Position numbers and translations under genes: made by a program. A DNA stretch of 6,509 nt, from NCBI GenBank assembly GCA_024639625.1, contig JAHEIA010000186.1, positions 1 through 6,509 of the forward strand, in the 5' to 3' direction. The stretch is from Chromatiales bacterium. Lineage in GTDB: Bacteria > Pseudomonadota > Gammaproteobacteria > Chromatiales > Chromatiaceae. The notes under the pieces were generated by a model. The model was not told where the DNA came from. It saw only the letters and a list, made by a program, of their open reading frames with translations, and did no database searches. Every line of letters starts with the position of its first letter. Within the stretch, counting starts at the first letter, position 1. Positions 1 through 5,777 of this stretch are shown one piece after another.

Positions 1-2
1 CC

Positions 3-839
3 GGTCTTTTGCACACGGATGTGCCTACCGTGCACTCGGCAACCCTCGGTGAAGCCCTCGAACGCTGGGACATCACGGTCACCCGCGATGCGACGGCGAG
101 CGGGCGATTTCGTGCCGCGCCGGGCGGCGTCCCAACCCAGTTGGCGTTCAGCCAGGACGCCCTCTGGCCGTCGCTCGACGTCGATCGCGAGGCAGGGTGC
201 ATCCGGGACCTCGCCCACGCTTACTCGAAAGACGGCGGGTTGGCGGTGTTGTATGGCAACCTCGCGCAAGACGGGTGCATCGTGAAGACCGCTGGAGTCG
301 ACACTTCGATCCTGCGCTTCGAGGGGCCCGCGCGGATCTTCGAAAGCCAGGACGCCGCAGTCGAGGCGATCCTGGACGATCAGATCGCGGCGGGCGACGT
401 GCTCGTGATCCGCTACGAGGGTCCGAAAGGCGGACCCGGCATGCAGGAGATGCTCTACCCGACCAGCTACCTGAAGTCCAGAGGGATGGGCAAGGTTTGT
501 GCGTTGGTGACCGATGGGCGCTTCTCCGGCGGGACTTCGGGCCTCTCTATCGGTCATGTATCTCCTGAGGCCGCAGCGGGTGGGAACATCGGTCTGGTGG
601 AAGAAGGTGATCTGATCGAGATCGATATCCCGAAGCGCAGCATCAATCTGTTGCTTCGCGACGACGTTTTGCAGCAACGTCGCGAGGCGATGGCGGCCAA
701 GGGGAGAGGCGAGGCATGGCGACCGGCCGGTCGGCAACGCACTGTATCGCGGGCCTTGCGCGCCTACGCCGCGCTGACCACTTCGGCCGCCCAGGGAGCT
801 GTTCGCGACTTGTCGCAGCTCGAACGCAACCCCCGCTGA
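3..839 (+). CDS. ilvD: Dihydroxy-acid dehydratase, C-terminal part (5' end outside window)
   Basis: IlvD dehydrates 2,3-dihydroxy-isovalerate and 2,3-dihydroxy-3-methylvalerate to 2-keto acids, the third step of valine and isoleucine synthesis, in the cytoplasm. The reading frame is open from base 3, and the first residues ([12 protein letters not shown]) are an internal IlvD block, so the first possible start codon here (TTG at 9) is not the true start. About 278 residues remain of the roughly 560-620 usual for the family. The IlvD/Edd signature 2, [12 protein letters not shown], lies near 507-542 and includes the serine proposed as catalytic base; it is followed by [10 protein letters not shown]. 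The tail SAAQGAVRD near the C-terminus matches the usual IlvD ending. The Fe-S ligand cysteines belong to the missing N-terminal half. 6-phosphogluconate dehydratase (Edd) is the related alternative, but the C-terminal blocks fit IlvD better. The gene converges on the next one. Confidence 0.95.
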   Translation, partial: GLLHTDVPTVHSATLGEALERWDITVTRDATASGRFRAAPGGVPTQLAFSQDALWPSLDVDREAGCIRDLAHAYSKDGGLAVLYGNLAQDGCIVKTAGVDTSILRFEGPARIFESQDAAVEAILDDQIAAGDVLVIRYEGPKGGPGMQEMLYPTSYLKSRGMGKVCALVTDGRFSGGTSGLSIGHVSPEAAAGGNIGLVEEGDLIEIDIPKRSINLLLRDDVLQQRREAMAAKGRGEAWRPAGRQRTVSRALRAYAALTTSAAQGAVRDLSQLERNPR

Positions 840-889
840 TCCCGCGGCAGGGTTGATTGTTGGCTGCGTAGCGAACTGGGAGCGGGATC
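838..889. terminator. Inverted repeat between convergent ilvD and sHSP-like gene, possible terminator
   Basis: An 8-base perfect inverted repeat, GATCCCGC at 838-845 and GCGGGATC at 882-889, begins inside the ilvD stop codon. A smaller GCAG/CTGC pair (847-850 and 864-867) is nested in its 36-base loop. The position between converging genes suits a bidirectional transcription barrier. There is no T-run on either strand, so it is not a canonical intrinsic terminator, and the function is inferred from position only. Confidence 0.3.
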
Positions 890-941
890 CTACGGGCGCG
901 GAGTCCGGGTAGCCGCGGCCCGCGTCAATGCGCGTTCCCCG

Positions 942-1433
942 TTATCGGTACTGAAAACGCGGAATAATGAAGCGGATCGTATTGTCCCCGTCCTCCTGGA
1001 CCAGGTTCTTCACATCCGCATCGGGGGGCAGGCGCAGGTGCTTGTTCAGCGAACTGGAACGGATTTCGAAGCGCCGATAGTAGCCTTGTTCCGTTTCAAC
1101 CTGATCCGTTTGCTCGCTCTGTGCACTCTGGATCCAGAGGTCCCGGTCACCGGTGCGGATCGTGAGATCTTGTGGCTTCAGCCCGTTTAAATGCAGCGTG
1201 ACGTAATAGGCTTGGCTGTCGGCCGTGCGCTCGACACGCATCCCGGTCCGCAGGGGCCGAGTGGCAGGACCCGACCAGCCGGGCCTTTGCCAGGACGGGT
1301 AAGCGCCCGGCCCATACCCGGGCCCCGCACCTGGATACGCTGGATAGGCATAGGGGTCGGGGCCGTCGGCGTGAGCTGTATGCACCAGCAATCCCGCAAC
1401 CATGGCTGTTACGCACCGCATCGTCTTATTCAT
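942..1433 (-). CDS. Exported small heat shock (Hsp20/alpha-crystallin)-like protein
   Basis: The protein has 163 residues. Residues 1-22 look like a Sec signal peptide: positive start MNKTMR, hydrophobic core, and an AHA|D cleavage site. A Pro/Tyr/Gly-rich low-complexity stretch follows (about 23-56, for example PYAYPAYPGAGPGYGPG). Residues about 65-161 resemble an alpha-crystallin domain. The family pattern can be followed as GLKPQDLTIR, then DLWIQS, then GYYRRFEI, then LNKHLRLPPDADV, ending in a strand like the usual NGVL-x-I-x-IP segment (DNTIRFIIPR). Small heat shock proteins hold unfolding proteins as oligomers; with a signal peptide this one would act in the periplasm or envelope. The short C-terminal extension with an I-x-I motif, used by many family members to oligomerise, is absent. 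The ATG is fixed by a strong GGAGGTG Shine-Dalgarno site 7 bases upstream. The Hsp20 fold is assigned from pattern only. The gene stands alone, convergent with ilvD. Confidence 0.75.
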   Translation of the reverse strand: MNKTMRCVTAMVAGLLVHTAHADGPDPYAYPAYPGAGPGYGPGAYPSWQRPGWSGPATRPLRTGMRVERTADSQAYYVTLHLNGLKPQDLTIRTGDRDLWIQSAQSEQTDQVETEQGYYRRFEIRSSSLNKHLRLPPDADVKNLVQEDGDNTIRFIIPRFQYR

Positions 1434-1440
1434 AAGCGAC

Positions 1441-1447
1441 CACCTCC
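1441..1447 (-). promoter_or_regulatory. Ribosome binding site of the sHSP-like gene
   Basis: On the minus strand GGAGGTG stands 7 bases before the ATG at 1433-1431. It is the strongest Shine-Dalgarno match in the window and fixes the start at MNKTM rather than the internal Met5. Confidence 0.8.
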
Positions 1448-1569
1448 GGTAACTCGTACGTGATGCTCCTGCTCTTACTATGGATGCAGGAAAACGAAAA
1501 AAGCTAGGGCCTGTTAGCGGTTACCACGTCATCGCGACGGGGCCATGTTCTCGCGGGGCCACGCGCTTC

Positions 1570-1630
1570 GCCCGCCGGATGCCTGCCCCTGCTAGGGGTT
1601 AGGGCTCCGATCGGCGGGCTGCCGCGCGGC
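1570..1630. terminator. Nested inverted repeats after the SH3-protein gene, possible terminator
   Basis: Directly beyond the stop codon of the minus-strand SH3-protein gene lies a 10-base perfect palindrome, GCCGCGCGGC (1621-1630). Next to it an 8-base inverted repeat, GCCCGCCG at 1570-1577 and CGGCGGGC at 1612-1619, encloses a small hairpin, CCCCT-GCT-AGGGG at 1586-1598. Placement fits 3'-end formation for the argD-argF-SH3 unit. No T-run follows on the minus strand, so any termination would not be of the classic intrinsic type. Confidence 0.35.
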
Positions 1631-2299
1631 TTAGAGAGACCCCCAGGAGTTCTTGCGGCGCTGAAAGCGCAGATGCGGCAGGATCAAGCCGAGGATCACT
1701 CCGAGCAAAACCACGCCGGCCCCGATCAAGAACCAGTTTTGTGCAGTTTGGTTGCCGAGGTCCCGATTCTCCTGTTTCAGGTCCTCTACCTGCCGGGTGA
1801 GGTTGATGACGTTCTTCCGCAACTCACTGCGTTCGTTGGCGATCTGCACCGCATTGGCGGCGGTGCGGCGGATGCCGTCCAGCTCCTGCTGTAGCTGCGT
1901 CCTGAGTTTGGCCAGCTTGGCATTCTCGGCCTCTAGCTTAGTGTAGTTCTGCTGCAAAACACTGAGCTTGCTCGCCAGCTTATCCGGTTCCTGCTGCAGT
2001 TCCCTGAGACGGGCTTCGGCAGCGGCCAACCGCTGGCGAGCGCTCGGCTCGTCCATCAGCTGGTAAGAAAGAACGTAGCCTTCGAGATCGCCGCCTGCGC
2101 GCACCTTTGAGTAGCCCGTTTCTTCGTTAACCGAGAGCACCTCCACAGGTGCCCCGCTCTCCAAGCCGCGGAGGATACGGTGGGACGAACTTTCACCCGA
2201 GCGCAGATTGATCTTGAACTGGTCCGTAACGTACCGGGTTGCGGCCTGAGCATCCGCAAGCGCCAAGATCAATCCGACGAAGAAGGCAAGTTTTTTCAC
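1631..2299 (-). CDS. YgiM-like SH3b domain protein with coiled coil and C-terminal membrane anchor
   Basis: The chosen start is a GTG giving 222 residues. Residues 1-19 are a signal peptide (VKKLAFFVGLILALADAQA|AT). An SH3b domain covers about 21-85; it opens with RYVTDQFKINLRSGESSS and contains the family's LRSG turn. A long charged coiled coil covers about 92-185, rich in Leu/Glu/Gln/Lys. One membrane helix follows (about 189-208, WFLIGAGVVLLGVILGL), then a basic tail, HLRFQRRKNSW. This order, and the GLxLPHL...RRK ending, match E. coli YgiM and the 'SH3 and anchor domain' family (about 200 residues). Topology is inferred: periplasmic SH3 and coiled coil held to the inner membrane by the C-terminal helix. 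Exact function is unknown; SH3b domains often bind cell wall material. The frame stays open upstream into argF, but those residues resemble no protein and the signal peptide and Shine-Dalgarno site fix the start. It lies 94 bases after argF and may be co-transcribed. Confidence 0.88.
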   Translation of the reverse strand: MKKLAFFVGLILALADAQAATRYVTDQFKINLRSGESSSHRILRGLESGAPVEVLSVNEETGYSKVRAGGDLEGYVLSYQLMDEPSARQRLAAAEARLRELQQEPDKLASKLSVLQQNYTKLEAENAKLAKLRTQLQQELDGIRRTAANAVQIANERSELRKNVINLTRQVEDLKQENRDLGNQTAQNWFLIGAGVVLLGVILGLILPHLRFQRRKNSWGSL

Positions 2300-2301
2300 T
2301 T

Positions 2302-2308
2302 CCACCTC
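2302..2308 (-). promoter_or_regulatory. Ribosome binding site deciding the GTG start of the SH3 protein
   Basis: Minus-strand GAGGTGG ends 2 bases before GTG 2299-2297, and its GAGG core is 5 bases away. It supports a start at VKKLAFF. The upstream GTG at 2305-2303 falls inside the site itself and is unlikely to be used. Confidence 0.6.
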
Positions 2309-2393
2309 GTTTGCGCGACAAGAAGCGCCGATTCTTCCAGATCCGTCCGCAGTTGTCCAAGAACCGTAGCGCAGGACGCGGACAATGCCTAGC

Positions 2394-3323
2394 TCAGCGG
2401 CGACCGGGGCGGGTGAGTAGAAACTCCAGCAGGGCCTTCTGCGAGTGCATCCGGTTCTCCGCCTCATCCCACACCACACTGTTCGCATGGTCGATTACCG
2501 AAGCGGTGACCTCCTCGCCACGATGGGCGGGCAGGCAATGCATGAACAGCGCGTCGGGGGATGCCTGCGCCATCAGCCGGTCGTTAACCTGATATCCGGC
2601 GAAGAGCTGCGCTCGCTGGTCTTGCTCGCCTTCCTGACCCATGCTGGCCCAGACATCGGTAACGATCAGGTCGGCCCCGGAGGCGGCCTGCATAACGTCA
2701 CGCACGATCTCACATCGGTCCGCCGCCGGAGCCAGCACCTCGGCGCTGGGCTCGTAGCCGACCGGGCAGGCGATGCGCAAGCGGAAGTCGAACTGCCGCG
2801 CAGCATTGATGTAAGAGTGGCACATGTTGTTGCCGTCGCCGACCCAGAGCACGGTGCGTCCCGCGATGTCGCCCCGGTGCTCGAACCAGGTCTGCATGTC
2901 TGCCAGCAGTTGCAGGGGGTGATACATATCCGTCAGCCCGTTAATGACCGGAACCCGCGAGAAGCGGGCGAATCGCTCCAGGTCGTCCTGCTCGAAGGTG
3001 CGTATCATCACGCAATCCACCATCCGGGAGAGGACCCGGGCGCTATCGTCGATCGGCTCCCCACGGCCTAGCTGGGTGTCGCGTGGCGACAGGAAGATCG
3101 CGTGCCCGCCGAACTGCGCCATCCCTGCCTCGAACGAGACTCGCGTGCGGGTCGACGATTTCTCGAAAATCATCCCCAGGGTGCGGTTCTTCAGAGGCTC
3201 GTAGATCTCGCCGTTGTTCCACGACTCCTTGAGCTGGGTCGCCCTGCGGATGAGCTGATACAACTCCTTCCGGGATAGGTCCAGCAGCGTCAGAAAATGC
3301 CTCGGCTCGGTATGCTCCGCCAT
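2394..3323 (-). CDS. argF: Ornithine carbamoyltransferase
   Basis: ArgF transfers the carbamoyl group of carbamoyl phosphate to ornithine, giving citrulline, in the cytoplasm; the active enzyme is usually a trimer. At 309 residues it has the normal length of the anabolic enzyme. Visible active-site motifs are STRTR at 57-61 (carbamoyl phosphate binding), HPLQ at 135-138, GDGNN at 162-166, DVWASMG at 223-229 (ornithine-binding SMG loop) and HCLP at 262-265 with the reactive cysteine. The SMG motif separates it from aspartate carbamoyltransferase. The start at [13 protein letters not shown] fits the family, though the Shine-Dalgarno site is weak, as is common for a downstream operon gene. It begins 34 bases after the argD stop, so the two are very likely co-transcribed. 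Confidence 0.97.
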   Translation of the reverse strand: MAEHTEPRHFLTLLDLSRKELYQLIRRATQLKESWNNGEIYEPLKNRTLGMIFEKSSTRTRVSFEAGMAQFGGHAIFLSPRDTQLGRGEPIDDSARVLSRMVDCVMIRTFEQDDLERFARFSRVPVINGLTDMYHPLQLLADMQTWFEHRGDIAGRTVLWVGDGNNMCHSYINAARQFDFRLRIACPVGYEPSAEVLAPAADRCEIVRDVMQAASGADLIVTDVWASMGQEGEQDQRAQLFAGYQVNDRLMAQASPDALFMHCLPAHRGEEVTASVIDHANSVVWDEAENRMHSQKALLEFLLTRPGRR

Positions 3324-3357
3324 CGGTACGCTCGATCGGAAAATGATTCGAAGAGGA

Positions 3358-4533
3358 TTAGGTCTGGAGAAACTTCCGGATCAGGCCACTGGCCTCGCTC
3401 ACCAGTTGCGCTGCCTGGGCGTCGTCGAGTACCAGGGGAGGCAGGAGCCGCACCACATTGTCCGCGGTTACGTTGATCAGCAAACCCGCTTCCAAGCCCC
3501 GCGTTACCAGGTCGCCGCAGGCCTGACGCAACTCGATCCCGATCAGCAGGCCCCGACCGCGGATGTCGACGACGCCTGCAACGCCCTGCAGTTGCTCGCG
3601 CAATCCGCGCAGGATGGCTTCGCCCAGCTGGGCTGCCCGGCCCGAGAGATCCTCCTTCTCAATTGTAGAGACGACGGTCTGGGCCACTCTGCAGGCTAAC
3701 GGGTTGCCGCCAAAGGTGGTGCCGTGGGAACCTGGTGTGAACACCTCAGCGGCAGTGCCGCGGGCGACGCAGGCGCCAATGGGCACACCGTTGCCGAGAC
3801 CTTTGGCCAAGGTCATGACGTCCGGTAGGATTCCATTGTGCTGATGAGCGAACATCCTGCCCGTACGGCCCATCCCGGTTTGGATCTCGTCCAGCATCAA
3901 TAGCCAGCCGTTGTCCGTACAGAGATCGCGTAGCCCGTTGAGATATTCCGCGGGAGGAATGTTGACGCCGCCTTCCCCTTGAATCGGTTCCACCAGGACA
4001 GCGACCACGTTCGGGGCGTTGTGCGCTACCGCTCGGACCGATTCAACGTCACCGTAAGGGGCGCGCAGGAAGCCGGTTACCAATGGTTCAAAACCCGCCT
4101 GAACCCTGCGGTTTCCGGTAGCGGAAAGCGTGGCGAGGGTGCGCCCGTGGAAGCTGTTCTCCATGACAACGATGGAAGGATTTTCGATACCTTGGTTGTG
4201 CCCGAACAGGCGCGCGATCTTGATCGCAGCTTCATTGGCTTCGGCGCCGGAGTTGGCGAAAAAGACCTTATCCATCCCGGACAGGCGCACCAGGTCATCG
4301 GCCAGGTTCTGCTGATTCGCGACCGTATACAGATTCGATGTGTGCAGCAGCAATCCGGCCTGTTCACAGATGGCGTCGCGGATCGCGGGGTGGGCGTGGC
4401 CCAGGCCGCAAACGGCGATCCCGGACAGAGCGTCGAGATAGCGTTTGCCGCCTGCGTCCCACAGCCAGGAACCTTCCCCGCGCTCGAAGGTGACGGGTAA
4501 TCGCCGGTAGGTCGCCATCAGAGTGTCTGCCAT
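3358..4533 (-). CDS. argD: Acetylornithine aminotransferase (class III, PLP-dependent)
   Basis: ArgD transaminates N-acetylglutamate semialdehyde with glutamate to N-acetylornithine, the fourth arginine-pathway step; family members often also act on N-succinyl-diaminopimelate for lysine synthesis. The protein has 391 residues, normal for the family. Landmarks are GHAHP at 45-49, NSGAEANE at 94-101 (PLP phosphate site), FHGRT at 128-132, EPIQGEGG at 182-189, [12 protein letters not shown] at 214-225 with the PLP-pyridine Asp215, TLAKGLGNG with Schiff-base Lys244, and HGTTFGGNP at 270-278. The frame is open 19 codons further upstream, but the start at 4533 is preferred: [14 protein letters not shown] fits the family N-terminus and a GGAAAG site lies 7 bases ahead. 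Succinylornithine aminotransferase (AstC) is very similar in sequence; the adjoining argF favours the biosynthetic ArgD role. Confidence 0.95.
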   Translation of the reverse strand: MADTLMATYRRLPVTFERGEGSWLWDAGGKRYLDALSGIAVCGLGHAHPAIRDAICEQAGLLLHTSNLYTVANQQNLADDLVRLSGMDKVFFANSGAEANEAAIKIARLFGHNQGIENPSIVVMENSFHGRTLATLSATGNRRVQAGFEPLVTGFLRAPYGDVESVRAVAHNAPNVVAVLVEPIQGEGGVNIPPAEYLNGLRDLCTDNGWLLMLDEIQTGMGRTGRMFAHQHNGILPDVMTLAKGLGNGVPIGACVARGTAAEVFTPGSHGTTFGGNPLACRVAQTVVSTIEKEDLSGRAAQLGEAILRGLREQLQGVAGVVDIRGRGLLIGIELRQACGDLVTRGLEAGLLINVTADNVVRLLPPLVLDDAQAAQLVSEASGLIRKFLQT

Positions 4534-4540
4534 GCTATGT

Positions 4541-4546
4541 CTTTCC
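4541..4546 (-). promoter_or_regulatory. Ribosome binding site deciding the argD start
   Basis: GGAAAG on the minus strand, 7 bases before ATG 4533-4531. It favours this ATG over the earlier in-frame start at 4590 and over the internal ATG at 4518-4516. Confidence 0.6.
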
Positions 4547-4601
4547 AGAGGGCCGTCGGCTATCCTGCGTTGCGACTGTGCTTCCTGCAACCGTTCGACA
4601 G

Positions 4602-4613
4602 CCCGTTAACGGG
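4602..4613. repeat. 12-base perfect palindrome upstream of argD
   Basis: CCCGTTAACGGG is a perfect palindrome, followed on the plus strand by AAAA. It lies about 70-80 bases before the argD start and just downstream, in the direction of transcription, of the possible argD promoter. That makes it a candidate operator or early-leader hairpin. It does not resemble the AT-rich ARG box of ArgR in E. coli. Confidence 0.4.
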
Positions 4614-4623
4614 AAAACCGCAA

Positions 4624-4652
4624 AACATAACGACATGGCGAACAAACTGCAA
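4624..4652 (-). promoter_or_regulatory. argDp: Possible argD-argF promoter
   Basis: On the minus strand TTGCAG (4652-4647) and TATGTT (4629-4624) are 17 bases apart. They match the sigma70 -35 box in 3 of 6 and the -10 box in 4 of 6 positions. It would start transcription about 80 bases before argD. It is the best match seen by eye in the region but weak, and the proximal palindrome at 4602-4613 would fall at the start of the transcript. Confidence 0.25.
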
Positions 4653-4678
4653 GAATTTCCGCCGTATCTGGGCCGGTG

Positions 4679-4725
4679 CGGCCGTGGGCGGTAGGTAGGG
4701 ACGACGAGGTTCCGCCCCGCGGCCG
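4679..4725. repeat. GC-rich hairpin between sodB and argD
   Basis: Two six-base stems, CGGCCG/CGGCCG (4679-4684 and 4720-4725) and GGGCGG/CCGCCC (4686-4691 and 4712-4717), are separated by a 1-by-2 internal loop and closed by a 20-base loop. Twelve G-C pairs make this a stable structure on either strand. There is no T-run. Confidence 0.45.
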
Positions 4726-4846
4726 ACGCGACGGTTCGGCTCGATGTACCGGGCAACCCACCGCACTCAGCGTACCCGCCCGGCGCGATCAGGCTTCGCT
4801 CCAAGGGTCCGCTTCGCAGGCGGCCGCTTTCCTTCCCCGGCACGCA

Positions 4847-4865
4847 TTCCGTAGCGGTTACGGAA
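4847..4865. repeat. Short perfect hairpin TTCCGTA/TACGGAA
   Basis: Seven perfectly paired bases at 4847-4853 and 4859-4865 close a five-base loop, GCGGT. No T-run follows on either strand. It is 137-155 bases past the sodB stop and may be part of the sodB 3' region or a protein-binding dyad. Confidence 0.4.
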
Positions 4866-4908
4866 AAGTCTAGCAGGAGTCTGTGGGCGAAAGGTTGTCC
4901 GCCTGTGG

Positions 4909-4955
4909 GGCGAGCAGCTTCTCCCGTCGGAGTCGCACGGGAGGAACCGCTCGCC
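4909..4955 (-). terminator. Nested two-stem hairpin downstream of sodB, possible 3' end structure
   Basis: The outer stem GGCGAGC/GCTCGCC (4909-4915 and 4949-4955) and inner stem CTCCCGT/ACGGGAG (4921-4927 and 4937-4943) are each 7 perfect pairs. The 9-base loop is 4928-4936. A few further bases between the stems pair only partly. The structure sits 47-93 bases past the sodB stop, a natural place for a transcript end. No T-run follows, so this may be a stabilising or Rho-associated 3' structure instead of an intrinsic terminator. The order on the strand and the function are inferred. Confidence 0.4.
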
Positions 4956-5001
4956 GTTGCGTCGATCGCGCAAATGCGTCGGGCGACGCTCGGATCGACA
5001 A

Positions 5002-5583
5002 TCAGGCCGCGAAGTTGCTGGCGACGAAGTCCCAGTTGACGAGGCCCCAAATCGCTTCCAGGTATTTGGGTCGCGCATTTCTATAGTCGATATAGTAGGC
5101 GTGCTCCCACACGTCTACGGTCAGCAACGCCTCCTTCCCCTCAGTCATTGGGGTCTGGGCGTTGCTCGTATTGTAGATCTCGAGGCTGCCGTCTTGGTTT
5201 TGCACCAGCCAGGTCCATCCGGAGCCGAAGTTGGTCGCCGCCGAGGTAGAGAATTGCTTCTTGAATTCGTCGAATGAGCCGAAGGTGTTCTTGATGGCTT
5301 CCCCGAGGGCGCCGCCCGGTTCGCCGCCGCCGTTCGGGCTCAGGCAGTTCCAGTAGAAGGTGTGGTTCCAGACCTGAGCCGCATTGTTGAAGATTCCACC
5401 CGAGGACTTGGTGATGATCTGTTCCAGAGTGGCGTTCTCGAATTCCGACCCAGTCGTCAGGTTGTTCAAGTTGGTGACATACGTCTGGTGATGTTTGCCG
5501 TAATGGTACTCGATGGTCTCCGCGGATATCGTCGGTTCCAGGGCATTCTTTTCGTAGGGCAGGGCCGGTAGTTCGTGTGCCAT
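5002..5583 (-). CDS. sodB: Iron superoxide dismutase
   Basis: SodB converts superoxide to hydrogen peroxide and oxygen, normally as a cytoplasmic dimer. The 193 residues equal the E. coli SodB length. The metal ligands are all present: His27 (in [11 protein letters not shown]), His74 (in [15 protein letters not shown]), Asp157 and His161 (in [13 protein letters not shown]). Gln70 in the AAQVWNH block is the outer-sphere residue position typical of the iron form; manganese enzymes carry this glutamine in the C-terminal domain. No signal peptide is seen. The start at [10 protein letters not shown] is chosen over the GTG three codons upstream because GGAGAG lies 8 bases ahead and the GTG overlaps that site. 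The gene is monocistronic in appearance, with its own promoter, and divergent from the hydantoinase-type gene. Confidence 0.97.
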   Translation of the reverse strand: MAHELPALPYEKNALEPTISAETIEYHYGKHHQTYVTNLNNLTTGSEFENATLEQIITKSSGGIFNNAAQVWNHTFYWNCLSPNGGGEPGGALGEAIKNTFGSFDEFKKQFSTSAATNFGSGWTWLVQNQDGSLEIYNTSNAQTPMTEGKEALLTVDVWEHAYYIDYRNARPKYLEAIWGLVNWDFVASNFAA

Positions 5584-5591
5584 GTCGATCA

Positions 5592-5597
5592 CTCTCC
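5592..5597 (-). promoter_or_regulatory. Ribosome binding site deciding the sodB start
   Basis: GGAGAG on the minus strand, 8 bases before ATG 5583-5581. It overlaps the alternative GTG at 5592-5590, which excludes that codon as a start. Confidence 0.75.
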
Positions 5598-5601
5598 AGA
5601 T

Positions 5602-5620
5602 GTAAATGAGAATTAGCTCG
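5602..5620 (-). promoter_or_regulatory. Fur-box-like sequence in the sodB leader
   Basis: The plus strand reads GTAAATGAGAATTAGCTCG. By eye it agrees with the 19-base Fur consensus GATAATGATAATCATTATC at 10 positions, all but a few of them in the left two thirds (AATGAGAAT core). It lies between the predicted transcript start and the ribosome site, where a bound repressor could block elongation or initiation. Iron-dependent control of sodB is known in enterobacteria, there mostly through RyhB. Direct Fur binding here is inferred and the right half of the box is poor. Confidence 0.3.
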
Positions 5621-5694
5621 GTGACCCCGCGATCCGGCGTGTCGCCTGGATCGGCTGCCGCCTACGCGGAATAACCGAGTAAAATGGTGGGCAA

Positions 5695-5723
5695 ATTTTA
5701 TTCGCCGTGGCACTGGATTGCAA
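5695..5723 (-). promoter_or_regulatory. sodBp: sodB promoter (sigma70-like)
   Basis: On the minus strand TTGCAA (5723-5718) and TAAAAT (5700-5695) are separated by exactly 17 bases. They match the sigma70 -35 box in 4 of 6 and the -10 box in 5 of 6 positions. Transcription would begin near 5688, leaving a leader of about 105 bases before the sodB ATG. This is the most convincing promoter in the window. Confidence 0.55.
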
Positions 5724-5732
5724 GGTCGGCAA

Positions 5733-5741
5733 TGCGATAAT
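5733..5741 (+). promoter_or_regulatory. Possible extended -10 promoter of the hydantoinase B-type gene
   Basis: TGCGATAAT fits the extended -10 pattern TG-N-TATAAT with one mismatch; no good -35 box is placed correctly upstream. Transcription would start near 5748, which is also an in-frame GTG. A second -10-like TAAAAT is at 5755-5760. It lies just upstream of, and overlaps the -35 side of, the divergent sodB promoter. Confidence 0.3.
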
Positions 5742-5777
5742 GGTGCGGTGGCAATAAAATCCCCAAGCAACCCGGCG

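Larger units (their letters stand above)
4534..5001. other. 468-base intergenic region between sodB and argD, rich in inverted repeats
   Basis: No convincing gene is seen on either strand. Short open frames here encode Arg/Pro/Ser-rich sequences typical of shadow frames in GC-rich DNA, and none has a good Shine-Dalgarno site or a recognisable motif. A 19-codon frame at 4635-4694 (+) was considered and lacks a ribosome site. What the region does hold is four separate inverted repeats (4602-4613, 4679-4725, 4847-4865, 4909-4955) and a possible argD promoter. I could not recognise a tRNA or a known small RNA. Confidence 0.6.

Noticed and set aside
1471..1510. Possible promoter (TAGTAA with CTTTTT upstream, or a sigma32-like site) before the sHSP-like gene
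   Set aside because: Both the sigma70 and the heat-shock matches are poor by eye, and the T-rich stretch alone does not support a call.
2353..2385. TTGTCC/GGACAA inverted repeat between argF and the SH3 gene
   Set aside because: Only six pairs with a 21-base loop and no T-run. It is too weak to call a terminator.
2300..2488. N-terminal extension of 63 residues on the SH3 protein
   Set aside because: It overlaps argF, is Arg-rich without recognisable features, and would bury a good signal peptide and ribosome site in the middle of the protein.
2445..3071. Plus-strand frame of 208 codons
   Set aside because: It is exactly antisense to argF, whose active-site motifs are all present on the other strand.
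4635..4694. Small plus-strand frame of 19 codons beginning MANKLQEF
   Set aside because: No Shine-Dalgarno site precedes it, it matches no known leader peptide, and it points away from argD, so an attenuator role is not supported.
4535..5050. Minus-strand frame of 171 codons across the sodB-argD gap
   Set aside because: It overlaps the sodB 3' end, is rich in Arg, Pro, Ser and Gly without recognisable domains, and runs through several hairpins. It is treated as non-coding.
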